Source: Molossus alvarezi
Lineage: Eukaryota; Chordata; Mammalia; Chiroptera; Molossidae
Assembly: GCA_037176705.1 (NCBI GenBank)
Contig: CM073890.1
Span: 96,648,591 to 96,712,590 of the forward strand
Direction of reading: 5' to 3'
Length of the DNA stretch: 64,000 bases
Shown here piece after piece: positions 45,355 through 56,004 of this stretch. The translations under genes and the position numbers were made by a program. The notes below the pieces were generated by a model. It saw nothing but the letters and a program-made list of their open reading frames with translations. It was not told where the DNA came from and ran no database searches. Numbering within the stretch: the first letter of the stretch is position 1; every line of letters begins with the position of its first letter.

Positions 45355-45734
45355 TCTGAAATATGTTTATTTTTTTTTAAACTAATCTTTATTGTTAAAG
45401 TATTACAGATATTCCTCTCCTTTTTTCCCCATTGACCCCCTCCTCCCCAATACGGCCCCCTCCTGCCTTCCGCACACTATTGTCCATGTCCATTGATTAT
45501 GCATATATGTGTTGAACTTCTTTGGTTTATCTCATGCCACCCTCCCTCCCCCCTTCCCTTTAAGGTTCATCAGTCTAACAACCAATTTGTACTTCTTAAT
45601 TCCTTCATGTTTTCCACCCATCCCCCTAGTCCCCACCCATCTGGCAAGAAGCAAAAAGTTCTCTGTATCTATGAGTCTGCTTGCTCATTTTGTTTGTAGA
45701 TACAATTGTTGATAGATATGTATTTATTGCCATT

Positions 45735-46659
45735 TTATTGTTCATATTTTTGTTCTTCTTTAAGAAGACCTTTCAACATTTCATATAATACTGGTTTGGT
45801 GGGGATGAACTCCTTTAGCTTTTTCTTGTCTGGGAAACTCTTGATATGGTCATCAATTCTAAATGATAGCTTTGCAAGATAGAGTAATCTTGGTTGTAGG
45901 TCATTGCTTTTCATCACCTTGAATAACTCTTGCCACTCCTTTCTGGCCTGCAAAGTTCCTTTTGAGAAATCAGCTGACAGTCTTACAGGAGCTCCTTTGT
46001 AGGTAACAAACTGATTTTCTCTTGCTGCTTTTAAGATTCTCTCTTTGTATTTAACCATTGGCATTTTGATGATGATGTGTCTTATTGTGGACATCTTTGG
46101 GTTCAACTTGTTTAGGATTCTCTGCTTCCTGCACTTGTATGTCTGTTTACTCCACCAACTTAGGAAAGTTTTCTGTCATTATGGTTTCAAATAGGTTTTC
46201 AACTTCTTGTTCTGTCTCTTCTCCTTCTGGCACCCCTATGATGCAAATGTTGGCATGCTTGAAGTTGTCCCAGAGGCTCCTTCACTATCCTCATTTTTTT
46301 GAATTCTTTTTTCTTTCTGCTGTTCTGATTGGGTGTTTTTGCTTCCTTATATTTCAAATAGATGGTTTGCTTCTTGGCTTTACCTACTCTACTATTGATT
46401 CCCTGTAACTTATTCTTTATTTCAGTTAGTGCATCCTTCATTTCTGACTGGTCCTTTTTTATGTTGTTGATGTTCTCACTAAGCTCTTGGAGGTCTCCTT
46501 AAGTTCCTTGAAGGTCTCACTAAGTTCCTTGACTGTCTCACCAAGTTCCTTGAGCAACCTTATAACTTGTGTTTTAAACTCTGCATCTGATTGATTGCTT
46601 ATCTGCAGTTTGTTTAAATCTTTTCCTGGAGTTTTGTTCTTTTCTTCCATTTGGGACAT
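45735..46659 (-). pseudogene. HAL1/L1 ORF1p (RNA-binding protein), frameshifted
   Basis: ORF1p is the trimeric RNA-binding chaperone that coats L1-type RNA in the cytoplasm. Here it survives in three frames. 46659-46459 carries the N-terminus (starts MSQMEEKNK, contains DAEFKTQVIRLLKEL) and runs into heptads KELGETV, KELSETF, KELKETS of the coiled coil. 46441-46199 carries MKDALTEIKNKLQGINSRV and the rest of the coil. 46106-45735 carries the RNA-binding core and C-terminal domain (RHIIIKMPMVK, ILKAARE, LSADFS, TLQARKEW, LQPRLLYLAKLSF, FPDKKKLKEF). The change from the first to the second frame is accounted for by a 20-nt instead of 21-nt unit at 46481-46500. At least one further frameshift lies between about 46320 and 46106. 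It is not translatable as one protein. Confidence 0.9.
46481..46560 (-). repeat. 21-bp minisatellite encoding coiled-coil heptads in ORF1
   Basis: Nearly four tandem units beginning 'aag(c/t)tc' at 46481, 46501, 46522 and 46543, of 20, 21, 21 and 18 (partial) bases. On the minus strand each 21-base unit encodes one heptad of KEL-x-ET-x pattern, with Leu at a repeated position, as in a coiled coil. Unit gain or loss changes coil length by whole heptads. Confidence 0.85.
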
Positions 46660-48071
46660 GTTTGTCTCCTCATTTTAGCTGCTTCCCTGTGATTGTTTCT
46701 ATGTACTAGGTAGAGTTGCTATGTCTCTTAAGCTTCCTAGGGTGACCTGTTGTAGTAGGTGTCCCATGGTACAGCCTCCCTGATCACCCCTGCTGGGCCC
46801 TCAAGGTGTACCCCTAGTGTGGACTGTACACCCTTCTGTTGTAATTGAGTCTTGATTGTGGTTGGCAAGTCAATAGGAGGGATTTATGCAGGCTGATCAG
46901 CTTCAAGGACTGGCTGTGCCCACTGACCACTGGCCTCTGACTACCTTGGAGGATCAGCTGTGTAGGGGCCCACCACACAGAGCAAGACTTACTTCATCAG
47001 GGCTCTGGTACCCACTTAGTCCGCTCATTGAGTGTGTTACTAGTGGAGGTGGTTGGGTGGTGGTGTTTTGATGTGGTCTGAAGCTGTACACTGGGTGTGC
47101 TGGCCCTGGGGCAATGTCAGCCACTGCCTGTGTTCTATCTGGGGCCACCAACCATAAGCTACAAAGTGATCTGCAGATGACTGCTTCTTGTGCTGGGCTT
47201 GGAAGTACCCAAGAAAAGCAAGTTGTGAACCAAGGCTGGTTACTTGTAGTGCCAGGCCTGGGGCCACTTAGCAAGAGTTATGGGGCTTGTTGAGGCCAGA
47301 TGCTGCTTGTTTGAGAGATTTAAGGAAACTCTAAAGAAGGATCCAAGACAGGCCAATCCTATGGTAAAGCCTTTGGAAACAGCATGGTTGTGCCCAAAAG
47401 ATGGGAGGGGCCTCAGGGAATCACCAGCGCAGGGCCAACAGTGTGAGCTAGGTTGCTGGAGTCCCAGATATGGCGGCTGTCTGCCGCCCCAGGGAAGGGC
47501 TCACCAAAGGAACATTAGCCTCTGCCAGCACCTCTGTCCAATAGAAAGCCAACTCTCCAGACCTCATCCCGAGGCCAAACAGCTCAGTTCTTCCCTGTAT
47601 GTCTCTGGCACCCCTCCAGCTGCCTCCCCTCCAAACTCAGAGGGAGCGAGTCAGAGTAAGTCCGTGCGCGGGCCCTTTAAGGAGCTGCCTGGGGCTCCAG
47701 CCGCCTTAGCCTCCCTGAGCCTCAGTTCCCGCTGGTTTTTCCAGCCAGAAGTGATGGGGACTCTCTTCCTGGCACTGGAACCCTGAGCTAGGTGCCTGGT
47801 GTGGGACGGGGACCCCCTCAGTCCTCAGGGAGGACCTTCCCAGCCGAGGTGTCCTCCTGATTTTTATCCACCACACGTGGGTGTGGGACCAGCCCGTCCC
47901 CTCCGCCCTCCTCCCAGTCTCGTGTGGCTGCTGCTTTAATCCCGTAGCTGTAGGACTGCCATTCAGCTGGTGTCAGGGGGTCTGAAGGATGGTTGTTCTC
48001 TAGTTTAGTTGTAATTTTAATGTTGGAGGAGGTGATACCACATTTACCTGTGCTGCCATCCTGACCGGAAG
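46660..48071 (-). promoter_or_regulatory. HAL1 5' untranslated region (internal promoter region)
   Basis: About 1.4 kb upstream of ORF1, GC-richer than the flanks and with CpGs at 47640-47720. In L1-type elements this region holds the internal RNA polymerase II promoter. The extreme 5' end 'cttccggtcaggatggcag' has a GATGGC core like the YY1 site at the start of primate L1 (inference). The plus-strand 168-codon open frame 47280-47786 lies inside it. I treat that frame as an antisense ORF of the element and not a host gene. Confidence 0.7.
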
Positions 48072-48085
48072 TCTGAAGTATGTTT

Positions 48086-49170
48086 CTTTTAAATCAGACT
48101 TTTAATCTTTTCTTTGAAAGTTACATTTCTTTCTTGCTTGTTTATTTTTCCCCTTCTCCGCATGTTTCATTTTGCCTTGCTACATTTTAAAGCGTTTGCT
48201 GTGGCATTCCGTTCCACGTGGTTCAGAATTGAGCAGTCCTGCTCAGGTGTTTCTCTGACATAATGTAAATACACTTAGTGTGGCGGGATCCAGGTGCTCT
48301 TGCCCTTTTACTCTTTGAGAGATATTTTTTTCCCATCCATTTTCAGCAGATGAGTAGAATGACAGCGTGGGAGTTATCCCACCAAGAAGTGATGTGCTGT
48401 CCTTATAGTGATGCCATGGCTGTAGTCTCTCTTCCAAGATTTCTTTAGATAGCCTGTGGGGGGAGTCAAACCATTTCATGGGGTGATTCACCCTCACATG
48501 GCGGCTATTCTTGGATTTTGTACTATTTCCTCAGTTCACCGTGTTTGCCTCACCTTTCTACGTTAGTAGTAATTCAGCTTTTTGGCTTTAGGATAGAAGT
48601 GAAAGAGTAATCTCTCAGTTTACTATCCTTTAAATGAGAAAATGCTTAGCTACTGATATTTTCCAAGCTGCATCTCCAGGTGAGAGAATACTCAAGAATT
48701 GACTCCTTACATGTAATGATTTACATAGAGGGAGATTACAGATACATGGGTTATTATGCCATCCATCATGGTGCCAGTAATTGGGTGAATCGGTTAAGTT
48801 TTCGTAAATCTTTATGACAGGGCAAAAGCATTTGCTACCCTCCTGTTTGCAGGCTTTGTGTGTGTTTCTGGCATTCTGTTCTACCACTGACCTTCAGTTA
48901 CTCAGGATCCAGCCTGCTCTTGAGTGGTTCTAATAAATTATACGACGATAATTTTTAAAAAATCTTTACAATGCATAGAAAAAAATTTTGTATTGGAGCA
49001 GAGGTTAAACTATCTGGCTTTATGATAATTCCAGTTAATTTACTTTATGATTCTAAATAAGTATACTGTGATGTAAACTATGTAGCATAAAAACAGGAAA
49101 ATTAACCGTGACCCCATGACTATTATTAAATTAGATAAACATAATAGTAAACTAAAGGCATCTGTATCAG
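48086..49170. other. Unassigned sequence
   Basis: No repeat or gene recognised. Minus-strand frames of 84-85 codons at 48243-48497 and 48630-48887 have no family resemblance. Confidence 0.4.
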
Positions 49171-49171
49171 T

Positions 49172-49625
49172 TAGAACCCACTGCAGATGGAAAAAATTAC
49201 TGAGTAATAGTTAATGAAAAAGACAAGGGAAGCAGCAACACATTATAACGCACCCTTATCAAGGGTTTTAGTGGGATGGTCTGACCACCACTAAATTAGA
49301 AGGGGCAGGAAGAAGGAAGGTTTACAGAGTAGGTGTTGGCCATGTGAGGGAGCTGCCCCTTATTATAGGAGCATATTCACAGCTGAATTCTTGGCTTAGG
49401 AGGGATAATATGAGGAGAAAGACACTCTGATCCTTCTCCCCTTTCAACCTCCGACCTCTTATCAATGCTTCCTACTGGCCAAACACACTGGGAGCCAAAG
49501 GATGGGAGACCAGATGTTAGACAGAGTACAGTCAACCTCCTGGGGCACACTAAGACAGGAAAGAGGGACCAATGGATTTGGAAGGGCAAATGGAGACCAA
49601 TGAGCATAGCATCTTACCCTACTAT
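49172..49625. mobile_element. Probable old LTR-type repeat, family not named
   Basis: The interior words 'cttcctactggccaaacac', 'gtcaacctcctggggcacac', 'tggatttggaagggcaaatgg' and the start 'gtatcagttagaaccc' recall an old mammalian LTR family with 'ctactggcc...gtcagcctcctggggcaca...ggatctggaggggcaaa'. I cannot give its name with confidence. Confidence 0.5.
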
Positions 49626-49796
49626 TTCATCTTCAAAGATCATTTAAAGAACAAGTTTGAGTTCTTTAGCTATAAAAATTAGGAGTGTGATTTTCTGCAT
49701 ATATATAAATTTACAAAAGTCAATTGGGTGTAATTTGTAAAACATATCTGTTTTATGTATACAGGCACGCGCATGCAGAGTTGGTCTTACTCTTTT

Positions 49797-50015
49797 CATA
49801 GCTAACGCTTATTGAGTGCTGCATTCAAGGGACTTCTCCAAGATCTTTGCATGGATTTACTCATTTGCTCCCTAGTAGTATTATTCTCATCATTCCCATT
49901 TTGCAGATCAAGAGCCTAAAGCTCAGAGAGTTTGCCTCGGATGAATAATGGGAATTGGAATTCTAACTAAGCTGATTCTAATTCAGGCGTCTGTCTCCAC
50001 AGCATTTCCCCCGAT
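49797..50015 (-). mobile_element. MIR: MIR SINE, antisense, near full length
   Basis: 'tagctaacgcttattgagtgctgc', 'gatctttgcatggatttactcatttgctccc' region, 'tcccattttgcagatcaagagcc' region and 'gctgattctaattcaggcgtctg' follow inverted MIR order. Confidence 0.85.
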
Positions 50016-50575
50016 TAGCCCTACACGAAGCCTATGCTGTTAGCACACAAACCTTGTCAATTACTTAATTTTGGAGTCTCATGAGCTTTTGTGTCATTTT
50101 TATTATAGTTGCATAATATTTACTTAGTGGGCAAACTAACTTAGTCTGAAAGAGATGCTCCACTTCCCAAACTCTACACAACATCTGAATCAGAATCCAG
50201 GATGCTCTGTGCTAAAAGGGAACTTGGCTTTCATTTGTGACTGATCCCGTCACATCCCCTGTCTAACCTCATTAGCATCTTGTTGATTCACTTACCAGAT
50301 CAGCTGTAATTCCTGTTTTGTGACCTCTAAAACCATCCTTCTGAAATACTGCGTAACTCCTTAACTGGGGCACTAGAAGGATATTTTGCATCATATATGA
50401 TTCTGATAGCAATTTGTAGCTATTCCTTCAAAGAAAAAGCAATCTAAAATTCTTCTTAGAAGACAGAATAAAAAATGTGGAGATTTTTGTTGGAGAATCA
50501 ATGACTTCAGAGCTTTTCATTCTAGGAATTTAATATAACAGCATAGACTTTAACCCTAAATTGAAGGTCAGTTTG
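50016..50575. other. Unassigned sequence
   Basis: No firm match. A weak L2 flavour near 50290-50340 is not enough for a call. Confidence 0.4.
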
Positions 50576-50580
50576 GGAAA

Positions 50581-50962
50581 TGTCTTAGTTAACTCAGACT
50601 GCCATAACAAAATGCTATATACAAGGTGTCTTTACACAACCAAAATTTGTTTTCTTACAGTTCTGGAGATGGAAGTTCAAGATCAGGGTGTCCTCATGGG
50701 TAAGGTCTGAAGAGAGCTCTCCCCCTGCCTTGCAGATGCTGCCTCCTCTCCTGTGCTGCCATGACTTTCCTCTGTGTGTTCCTGTAACACAGAGATCCCT
50801 CTCTCTTCCTCTTCTTCTCAGGCCAACGATCCTGTCCCATTAACACCCACCCTTAGGAATTTATTTAACCCACTTCCTAAAAGGCCCATCTCCAAATACA
50901 CTCACGTTGGTGGTTCAAGATTTAACATATGAATTCGTGGGGGACACTTTCCACCCATAACA
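50581..50962 (-). mobile_element. MLT1: MLT1 MaLR solo LTR with perfect 5-bp duplication
   Basis: A full-length 382-bp LTR in inverse orientation: 'gactgccataacaaaatgc' (50599), 'cttacagttctggagatgg' (50655), 'ccttgcagatgctgcctcc' (50729), 'catctccaaatacactcacg' (50887), end 'cccataaca'. It has TG...CA ends and is flanked by 'ggaaa' at 50576-50580 and 50963-50967. A solo LTR arises by recombination between the two LTRs of a provirus. No internal sequence is present. Confidence 0.92.
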
Positions 50963-50967
50963 GGAAA

Positions 50968-51692
50968 ATGCTTCACCCCTGATTAGATCCGTGAAATTAA
51001 AGTATTCTGAACTTTATCTTCAGAATAATTCCTCAAAGCAATTTTATATCTAAAATAAAAATGAAAACCCAAGAAAATGTATTTAAAAAAGGAAACCAGT
51101 GATTACTGATATGTGAATTTCTAAATAGGAGCCATTATATGGAATTTTTATAGCATTTTAGCTTAATTCTGGTTAAATTGATACCATATCGTTTATAAGG
51201 CAGATTGCAATTGAAGTTGCAAAGATAATCAGTGTTTTATTTAATTGTTGCCTCCTTCCCAGCCAGTGTAAATGCAGAGGACTATGGTAATTGGGGTGGG
51301 TGGGGGAGGCAAGGAGTATCTTGGGTCCCTTCCTTTGGAGCTTCTGTTGGCTTAGGTCAGCGAATCAGGGAGGCTCTTAATTGGAAAACGTGTTATGTTT
51401 GTGCGTGTGTGTCAAAAAGACTTAAGGTTCAGATGAATATAATCAATCCATAATTCCCACTATCCTTCAAATGAGAAATTTTTTATTCCTACCCATGAGA
51501 GGCTTGTTATCCTTGTATTATTTTTTGTTCCACTCTGAGTTTCTTAAGACACGGCTTATAAGCAGATTTATTAGGAACACAGTATTTGGGAGTAGTAGGA
51601 TACAGTAATTGCTGGGGTGTAATTGCTCTGGGCACTGTGAAGGCTGGTTAACAAAGATTTATGAGCATGGGTGGTTGAGATGCTCTTTCTAC
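50968..51692. other. Unassigned sequence
   Basis: Nothing recognisable. A 73-codon frame at 51232-51453 shows no family resemblance. Confidence 0.4.
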
Positions 51693-51694
51693 AC

Positions 51695-51970
51695 GACAAC
51701 GTCTGTCTTTCACTTGTATGGCTTTATGTAACCTCTTAGACTTTGCTTAACTTATTTGTAATACAGGTCTAATAATAGCATTTAACTCATAGTTTTGTGA
51801 GCATTATGTTATAAATATGTATATATGCATGTATATTTCTATCTATCATCTATCTATCATCTATTATCTATCTATCTATCTATCCATCTATCTATCCATC
51901 TATCTATCATCTGTCAATCAAGATTCTCTCATATGTGACCACTTAATAAATATAAGTTATTATTATTGCT
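51695..51970 (+). mobile_element. MIR: MIR SINE expanded by an internal tetranucleotide repeat
   Basis: 'tatggctttatgtaacctcttagactttgcttaac' region (51718), 'ttgtaatacaggtctaataatagc' region, 'actcatagttttgtgagc' are followed by the TCTA tract. The MIR end 'ccacttaataaatataagttattattattg' resumes at 51940. The repeat lies between the two halves of one element. Confidence 0.75.
51838..51911. repeat. (TCTA)n microsatellite with CATC variants
   Basis: About 18 tetranucleotide units with several TCAT/CCAT interruptions. Confidence 0.95.
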
Positions 51971-51974
51971 TCTG

Positions 51975-52365
51975 ATTTGGGGTTTAATTGGTATTTTTAT
52001 CACAGGTCAAATTTAGTTTAATTTCTATGCAATTTTAAAGAGCAAAACAAAGAATAAGTTTGAGGTTATATAAAGAATTAATTTATAAAATTGGATTGGG
52101 CAAGAAAATTAGCCAAAGTTGTCACATATATGTCTTATCGGACTCTCATATCTTTAATGACTGAAAATGACTTTTTTGAATCATGAGACTATATCTATTG
52201 TTCTGCCATTATCTCAAAAATAAATAAATAAAAACACACACACAGAAAAAAACAACAACACACAAAAAAACCGCATTCTTTGGACTTAATACTGAAAATG
52301 TATTTATAATACAAATATGAATCAACTATTTTTGGATTTGACACCTAGACATTTTCCTCTTCTTT
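51975..52365. other. Unassigned sequence
   Basis: AT-rich. A short ACA/CAA-rich patch lies at 52225-52270. Confidence 0.45.
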
Positions 52366-52377
52366 AAAATGGAGAAA

Positions 52378-52592
52378 AAAATGCCTGGCCAGTGTGGCTC
52401 AGTGGATTGAACATTATCCCACAGACTGAGACATCCCAGTCTGATTCCTGGTCAGGGCACATGTCCAGGTTGTGGGCTAGATCCCTGGGGGTGGGGAGGG
52501 CAAGAGGCAGCTGATCAATGTTTCTTATATTGATGTTTCTATCTTTCTTTTTGTCTCTCTCTCTAAAATTAATAAAAAAATATTAAAAAAAT
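52378..52592 (+). mobile_element. Ves: Ves SINE, short-tail type, with 12-bp duplication
   Basis: 'gcctggccagtgtggctcagtgg', B-box region decayed to 'cagtctgattcctgg', 'gggcacatgtccaggttgtg', 'gatgtttctatctttc', end 'taaaattaataaaa'. Duplication 'aaaatggagaaa' is perfect at 52366-52377 and 52593-52604. Confidence 0.96.
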
Positions 52593-52779
52593 AAAATGGA
52601 GAAACAATATGCTACATGACTATATGAATCCTAATAAAACCCCAGTGACAGTTTGTACTGTCATTATCTGTTAGGTGTCAGATAAAATGCTTTACTATGC
52701 CACTTGGATTATCTAATTGTACAAAATGATGATTGCAGCAACAATGCCTATGAGTAGTACCGAAGGATTACCAATTGAT

Positions 52780-53525
52780 TATAAAAGCAAATTAAAAATT
52801 ACAATTTTTAAAACAGTCACAAACTTACAGGGAGTTGGACGTAATATTACAAGAATCTTTTTATCGTCCTCAACTGTTTTAGAACACGTGGCCATCCAGA
52901 TGACCATCGCCCCAGAATACTATGGTGTATATTGCTCACAAACAAGGATATTTTCCTACACAACCGTGGGAATCAAGAAATTACTACGAATATATAACTA
53001 ATGTATAATCCTCAGACTCCATTTAAATTTCACCAATTGTTCCAACAACAACCTTTATAGCAAAATCCAGCTTATTATCACATGATGCATTTCATCTTTA
53101 TAGTCTTCTTTCCCTAGAACAATCTCAAGGTTTTTTTTTGGGGGGGGGGGAGGCTATCATGACTTTGACACTTGAAATTTAAAGGCCAACTATTTCATAA
53201 AATGTCCTCAGTTTGGGGTTGTCTGCTTCCTCATGATTAGATTCAGGTTGTGCACCTTTGGCAGGAATATCACAGAAGGAAGGTTGTATTCTTGTTGTGT
53301 CCACTCAGATGGTGCACGAGTTTGGTTAGTCCCATTACTAAAGAAGCTCAATTTAATGAAGGTGGAGTCCACTAAACTTCTCACTATAAAGTTAGCTTTC
53401 CTTTTTGTAATTAGTAAGTATTTTAGGGCTGGTACTTTGTAACTATGTCACTATTTCATTCCTCATCAAACTTCCAATTAATTAATTAATTTATTTGTAT
53501 CTGAATGGACTTGTGATTCCCTATC
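52780..53525 (-). mobile_element. L1: L1M LINE 3' region, antisense
   Basis: Inverted L1M words in order: 'atagtcttctttccctagaac' (53100), 'atcatgactttgacacttg' (53157), 'tcctcatgattagattcaggttgtgcacc' region (53230), 'ggcaggaatatcacagaagg' (53263), 'ttgtaattagtaagtatttt' (53406), 'cattcctcatcaaacttcc' (53458). A G-run near 53140 interrupts it. Confidence 0.8.
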
Positions 53526-54620
53526 ATTAGTTATTTTGATGTCTATATTGTGTGGGGTTGGGCCATTCTGGGAAAAGCACCCCTATGGACACCCTCACTC
53601 TCCTTAGACTTTGACACCCCGTGTCCAGCTGCCCTCCCACCAGGGGCCTCTCACCTACTGAGGCTCTGGCCCTCTGATCTGGGCCTTGCTGCTCACATAG
53701 CAGGAACAGGTGCCTACCTCGCCCTGCTCCTCCTAATGGCTTTAAGGATAAGTTGTTTAAGAAAGGAAGGGGAGAGGTGGGGCGAGAAGGAGAGGAAAAA
53801 AGAGGAAAAAATGATAATTTTATAATAAATGTTATAGCTTTAAAATTCTGCAACTTAAAAAAAATGCCTTTCTCTTATAATTTCTCAGTTTCATATAAGG
53901 AAACTATCAAGTCACTCGGGCAATTCATGCTCTATTTTGAGCATAGTGGTCAGAAATTGCTTTGAAAATTCCTTTAAATAAATCTTGATGCTTGTCCGTG
54001 GGTGCTTCCTGAGTCTGCAGCAAGGAACACTGAGGGAGGATCTAGTCATTCAGAGAAGACTAATGATGGATTTCTGAAAAGCTTTGTTCAGGAACTTTAC
54101 AAGTATGCAATTTAAAGTGTCTGTTCAGTAAAGAAAATAATAGAGCATGGAAGAAATGAAAGATCTTTTGACTAGGGGAAAAAACTTTCCCTTTTAAGGC
54201 TGTAGAACTGTTATGAAGAAACTGACTTGGGACCTGTACATTTTCTGCTGTTCAAATATAAACTTTAACCCTAAGCTGACCTCAGTGAGGTATAAACTGC
54301 TGAAGAAACCTGTCTGCACACTGAGAAAATGTCCAGACAAGAGGGAACCAAACTGCATGAACTCACCTCTCTCCAGGCCCTCACCACCCTGAAGGATTTG
54401 TAGGTTATATGGCATTCAGAAACCTGCACTGCCTTGTGATAGCTCTCGTACTGCTGTTTCATGTTAATTCTGCTGCTTGTAAACATTTTATAGGTTTCTG
54501 CTCTGTTTCATCAACCAGGCTGTTAAAAATTTGACTATAAAAACAATATATTTAATAACTATTTTGTTGTGTTTTGGGGAGATATCATCCAAAATAGCAG
54601 TAGGTGTATAATTGTAAAGG
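53526..54620. other. Unassigned sequence
   Basis: The GC-richer part 53560-53740 has open frames of 91 and 108 codons on opposite strands, with no family resemblance. It may belong to the neighbouring L1 or an unknown repeat. The remainder is plain. Confidence 0.4.
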
Positions 54621-54670
54621 AATGAATGAATGAATGAATGAATGAATGGTCTAATCAATCAATCAATTAA
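54621..54670. repeat. (GAAT)n then (ATCA)n microsatellites
   Basis: Seven GAAT units followed after 'ggtcta' by four ATCA units. Confidence 0.93.
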
Positions 54671-55490
54671 CTGAAGTATATGGTATTAATCATACTTTAA
54701 AAACATTTTTTTCCATCCTAAAAACCACTGGGTTTAAATTTTTCAAGAGAAGAAAAAGATTTATTGCTTTCAATGATCAGGTTATTACTTGTTATGAATC
54801 CTGTAACTTAAAAAAAACAACAACAACAATTTTCTCATATATGTTCCCAATTTCATATAAGAAAATAATCATGACATTCTGAGGCAGTTCATCCCTTTAT
54901 TTGCACATACTAATCAAAAATTGCTGGAGCAGAAGGTATATTTCCCTTTATTTTAAAAGTTAAGGAACAATTTTAAAATCTAGTACCATATTTGTACACT
55001 GCCTCAAAGAAAATACTTCAACATCATCAGATATTTGGCACCATTAATAGAAGAGCATTACTGATCTCTTGAGACAGATATGTAGCTGCATAAATCTTAG
55101 AGTTGGTCTGTTATTCCAGTTAGCTTAGCTATACCAGTTATCCTTAATAAGTTCAATAAATCTTAAGAACACTATTATTATACATGTGACAAACAGAACA
55201 TCTCTTCAGAACACGAGTTCAAGTATACCACTCAGTGGCAACAAATGCCATTTTAAAACAATGCTATATTTTTCCTCCTGAAGACTAGCTCTTTACACAC
55301 ATTTTGAAGGTGCTAATGATAAATAGTAATATTGTAGCTCTCACTTAGATACCTCCTGAAGAAGGTATTTTACACAAAAACATTGAAAGTATAAGAAATA
55401 TTTTGCCTCCCCCCCCCAAATATACTAGTTTTCTATCAGTGACTACTAAAATAGTAACTGTGCCAGATAATGACTTGATTTAATATATAA
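54671..55490. other. Unassigned AT-rich sequence
   Basis: Nothing recognisable. A CAA run lies near 54820 and a C run near 55411. Confidence 0.4.
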
Positions 55491-55494
55491 TTCA

Positions 55495-55745
55495 GAAACC
55501 AACCCCCTCCCCATCGCTTTCCTGCTTGAGACCCTTGACTCTTACTATGGTCTCCCAGGCCAAGCGTGATGCAACTCCTCCTCTTTCTCCCTGAGCTCAT
55601 CTCTTCCTACTTACTCCTCTGTTTCGTCACGTATTCTAGCCCCACTGAGCTCTGCCTGCCCCCGGGACAGCCCAGCCAGTGTCCACCTTTGTGCCTTTAC
55701 TTGTGCTCCCTGCTTACAATGTCTGGTAGCTCAAAGAGTGGCTTA
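55495..55745 (+). mobile_element. L2: L2 LINE 3' region
   Basis: 'cccatcgctttcctgcttgag' then 'ttcctacttactcctctg' region, 'tagccccactgagctctgcc', 'ccagccagtgtccacctttgtgcctttacttgtgctccctgc' region (55671-55712) match the L2 'ggcctttgcacttgctgttccc' block. Confidence 0.7.
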
Positions 55746-56004
55746 GTAGGTGTGAAGGGGGTGAACTCAGTCACCTGTCATTTTGTATAGCTCCTTCCAT
55801 CTTAAGTACATATGTACTGTAAATAAACAGAATACGATTTTTATGCCATATCACTTTTTAAAATTTATAGAAGTACAGATTCATTCAGATTTAACTTTTT
55901 AAAAAATGGAACGTATCTTACGTACGGATCTTCTAAGTTAGAAACGTTATACCTATCTGGGCACTACAGAAAATACACACTTTCCACAGCTCATAGAAGA
56001 AAGG
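55746..56004. other. Unassigned spacer
   Basis: AT-rich DNA. It lacks the 3' end or poly(A) tract that would be expected for the retrocopy that follows. Confidence 0.4.

Larger units (their letters stand above)
45369..48071 (-). mobile_element. HAL1: Complete HAL1 (half-L1) retrotransposon with 14-bp duplication
   Basis: A 2.7-kb insertion read on the minus strand: 5' untranslated region (48071 to about 46660, starting 'cttccggtcaggatggcag'), a broken ORF1 (46659-45735), then directly a 3' untranslated region and A tail (45734-45369). No ORF2 (endonuclease/reverse transcriptase, nearly 4 kb in an L1) lies between ORF1 and the 3' region. That defines the half-L1 class, which depends on L1 enzymes supplied in trans. 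The target-site duplication is 'tctgaaatatgttt' (45355-45368) versus 'tctgaagtatgttt' (48072-48085), one mismatch. Decay is modest: short frameshifts and a handful of stops. An alternative is an ordinary L1 that lost ORF2 by deletion after insertion. The clean junction and the recurrence of the same 3' end at 37.3 and 40.6 kb fit either an L1 or a HAL1 family. Confidence 0.88.

Noticed and set aside
47280..47786. 168-codon plus-strand frame as a host gene
   Set aside because: It lies wholly inside the 5' untranslated region of a HAL1 inserted on the opposite strand with its own duplication, and shows no known domain. It is kept only as an antisense-ORF observation.
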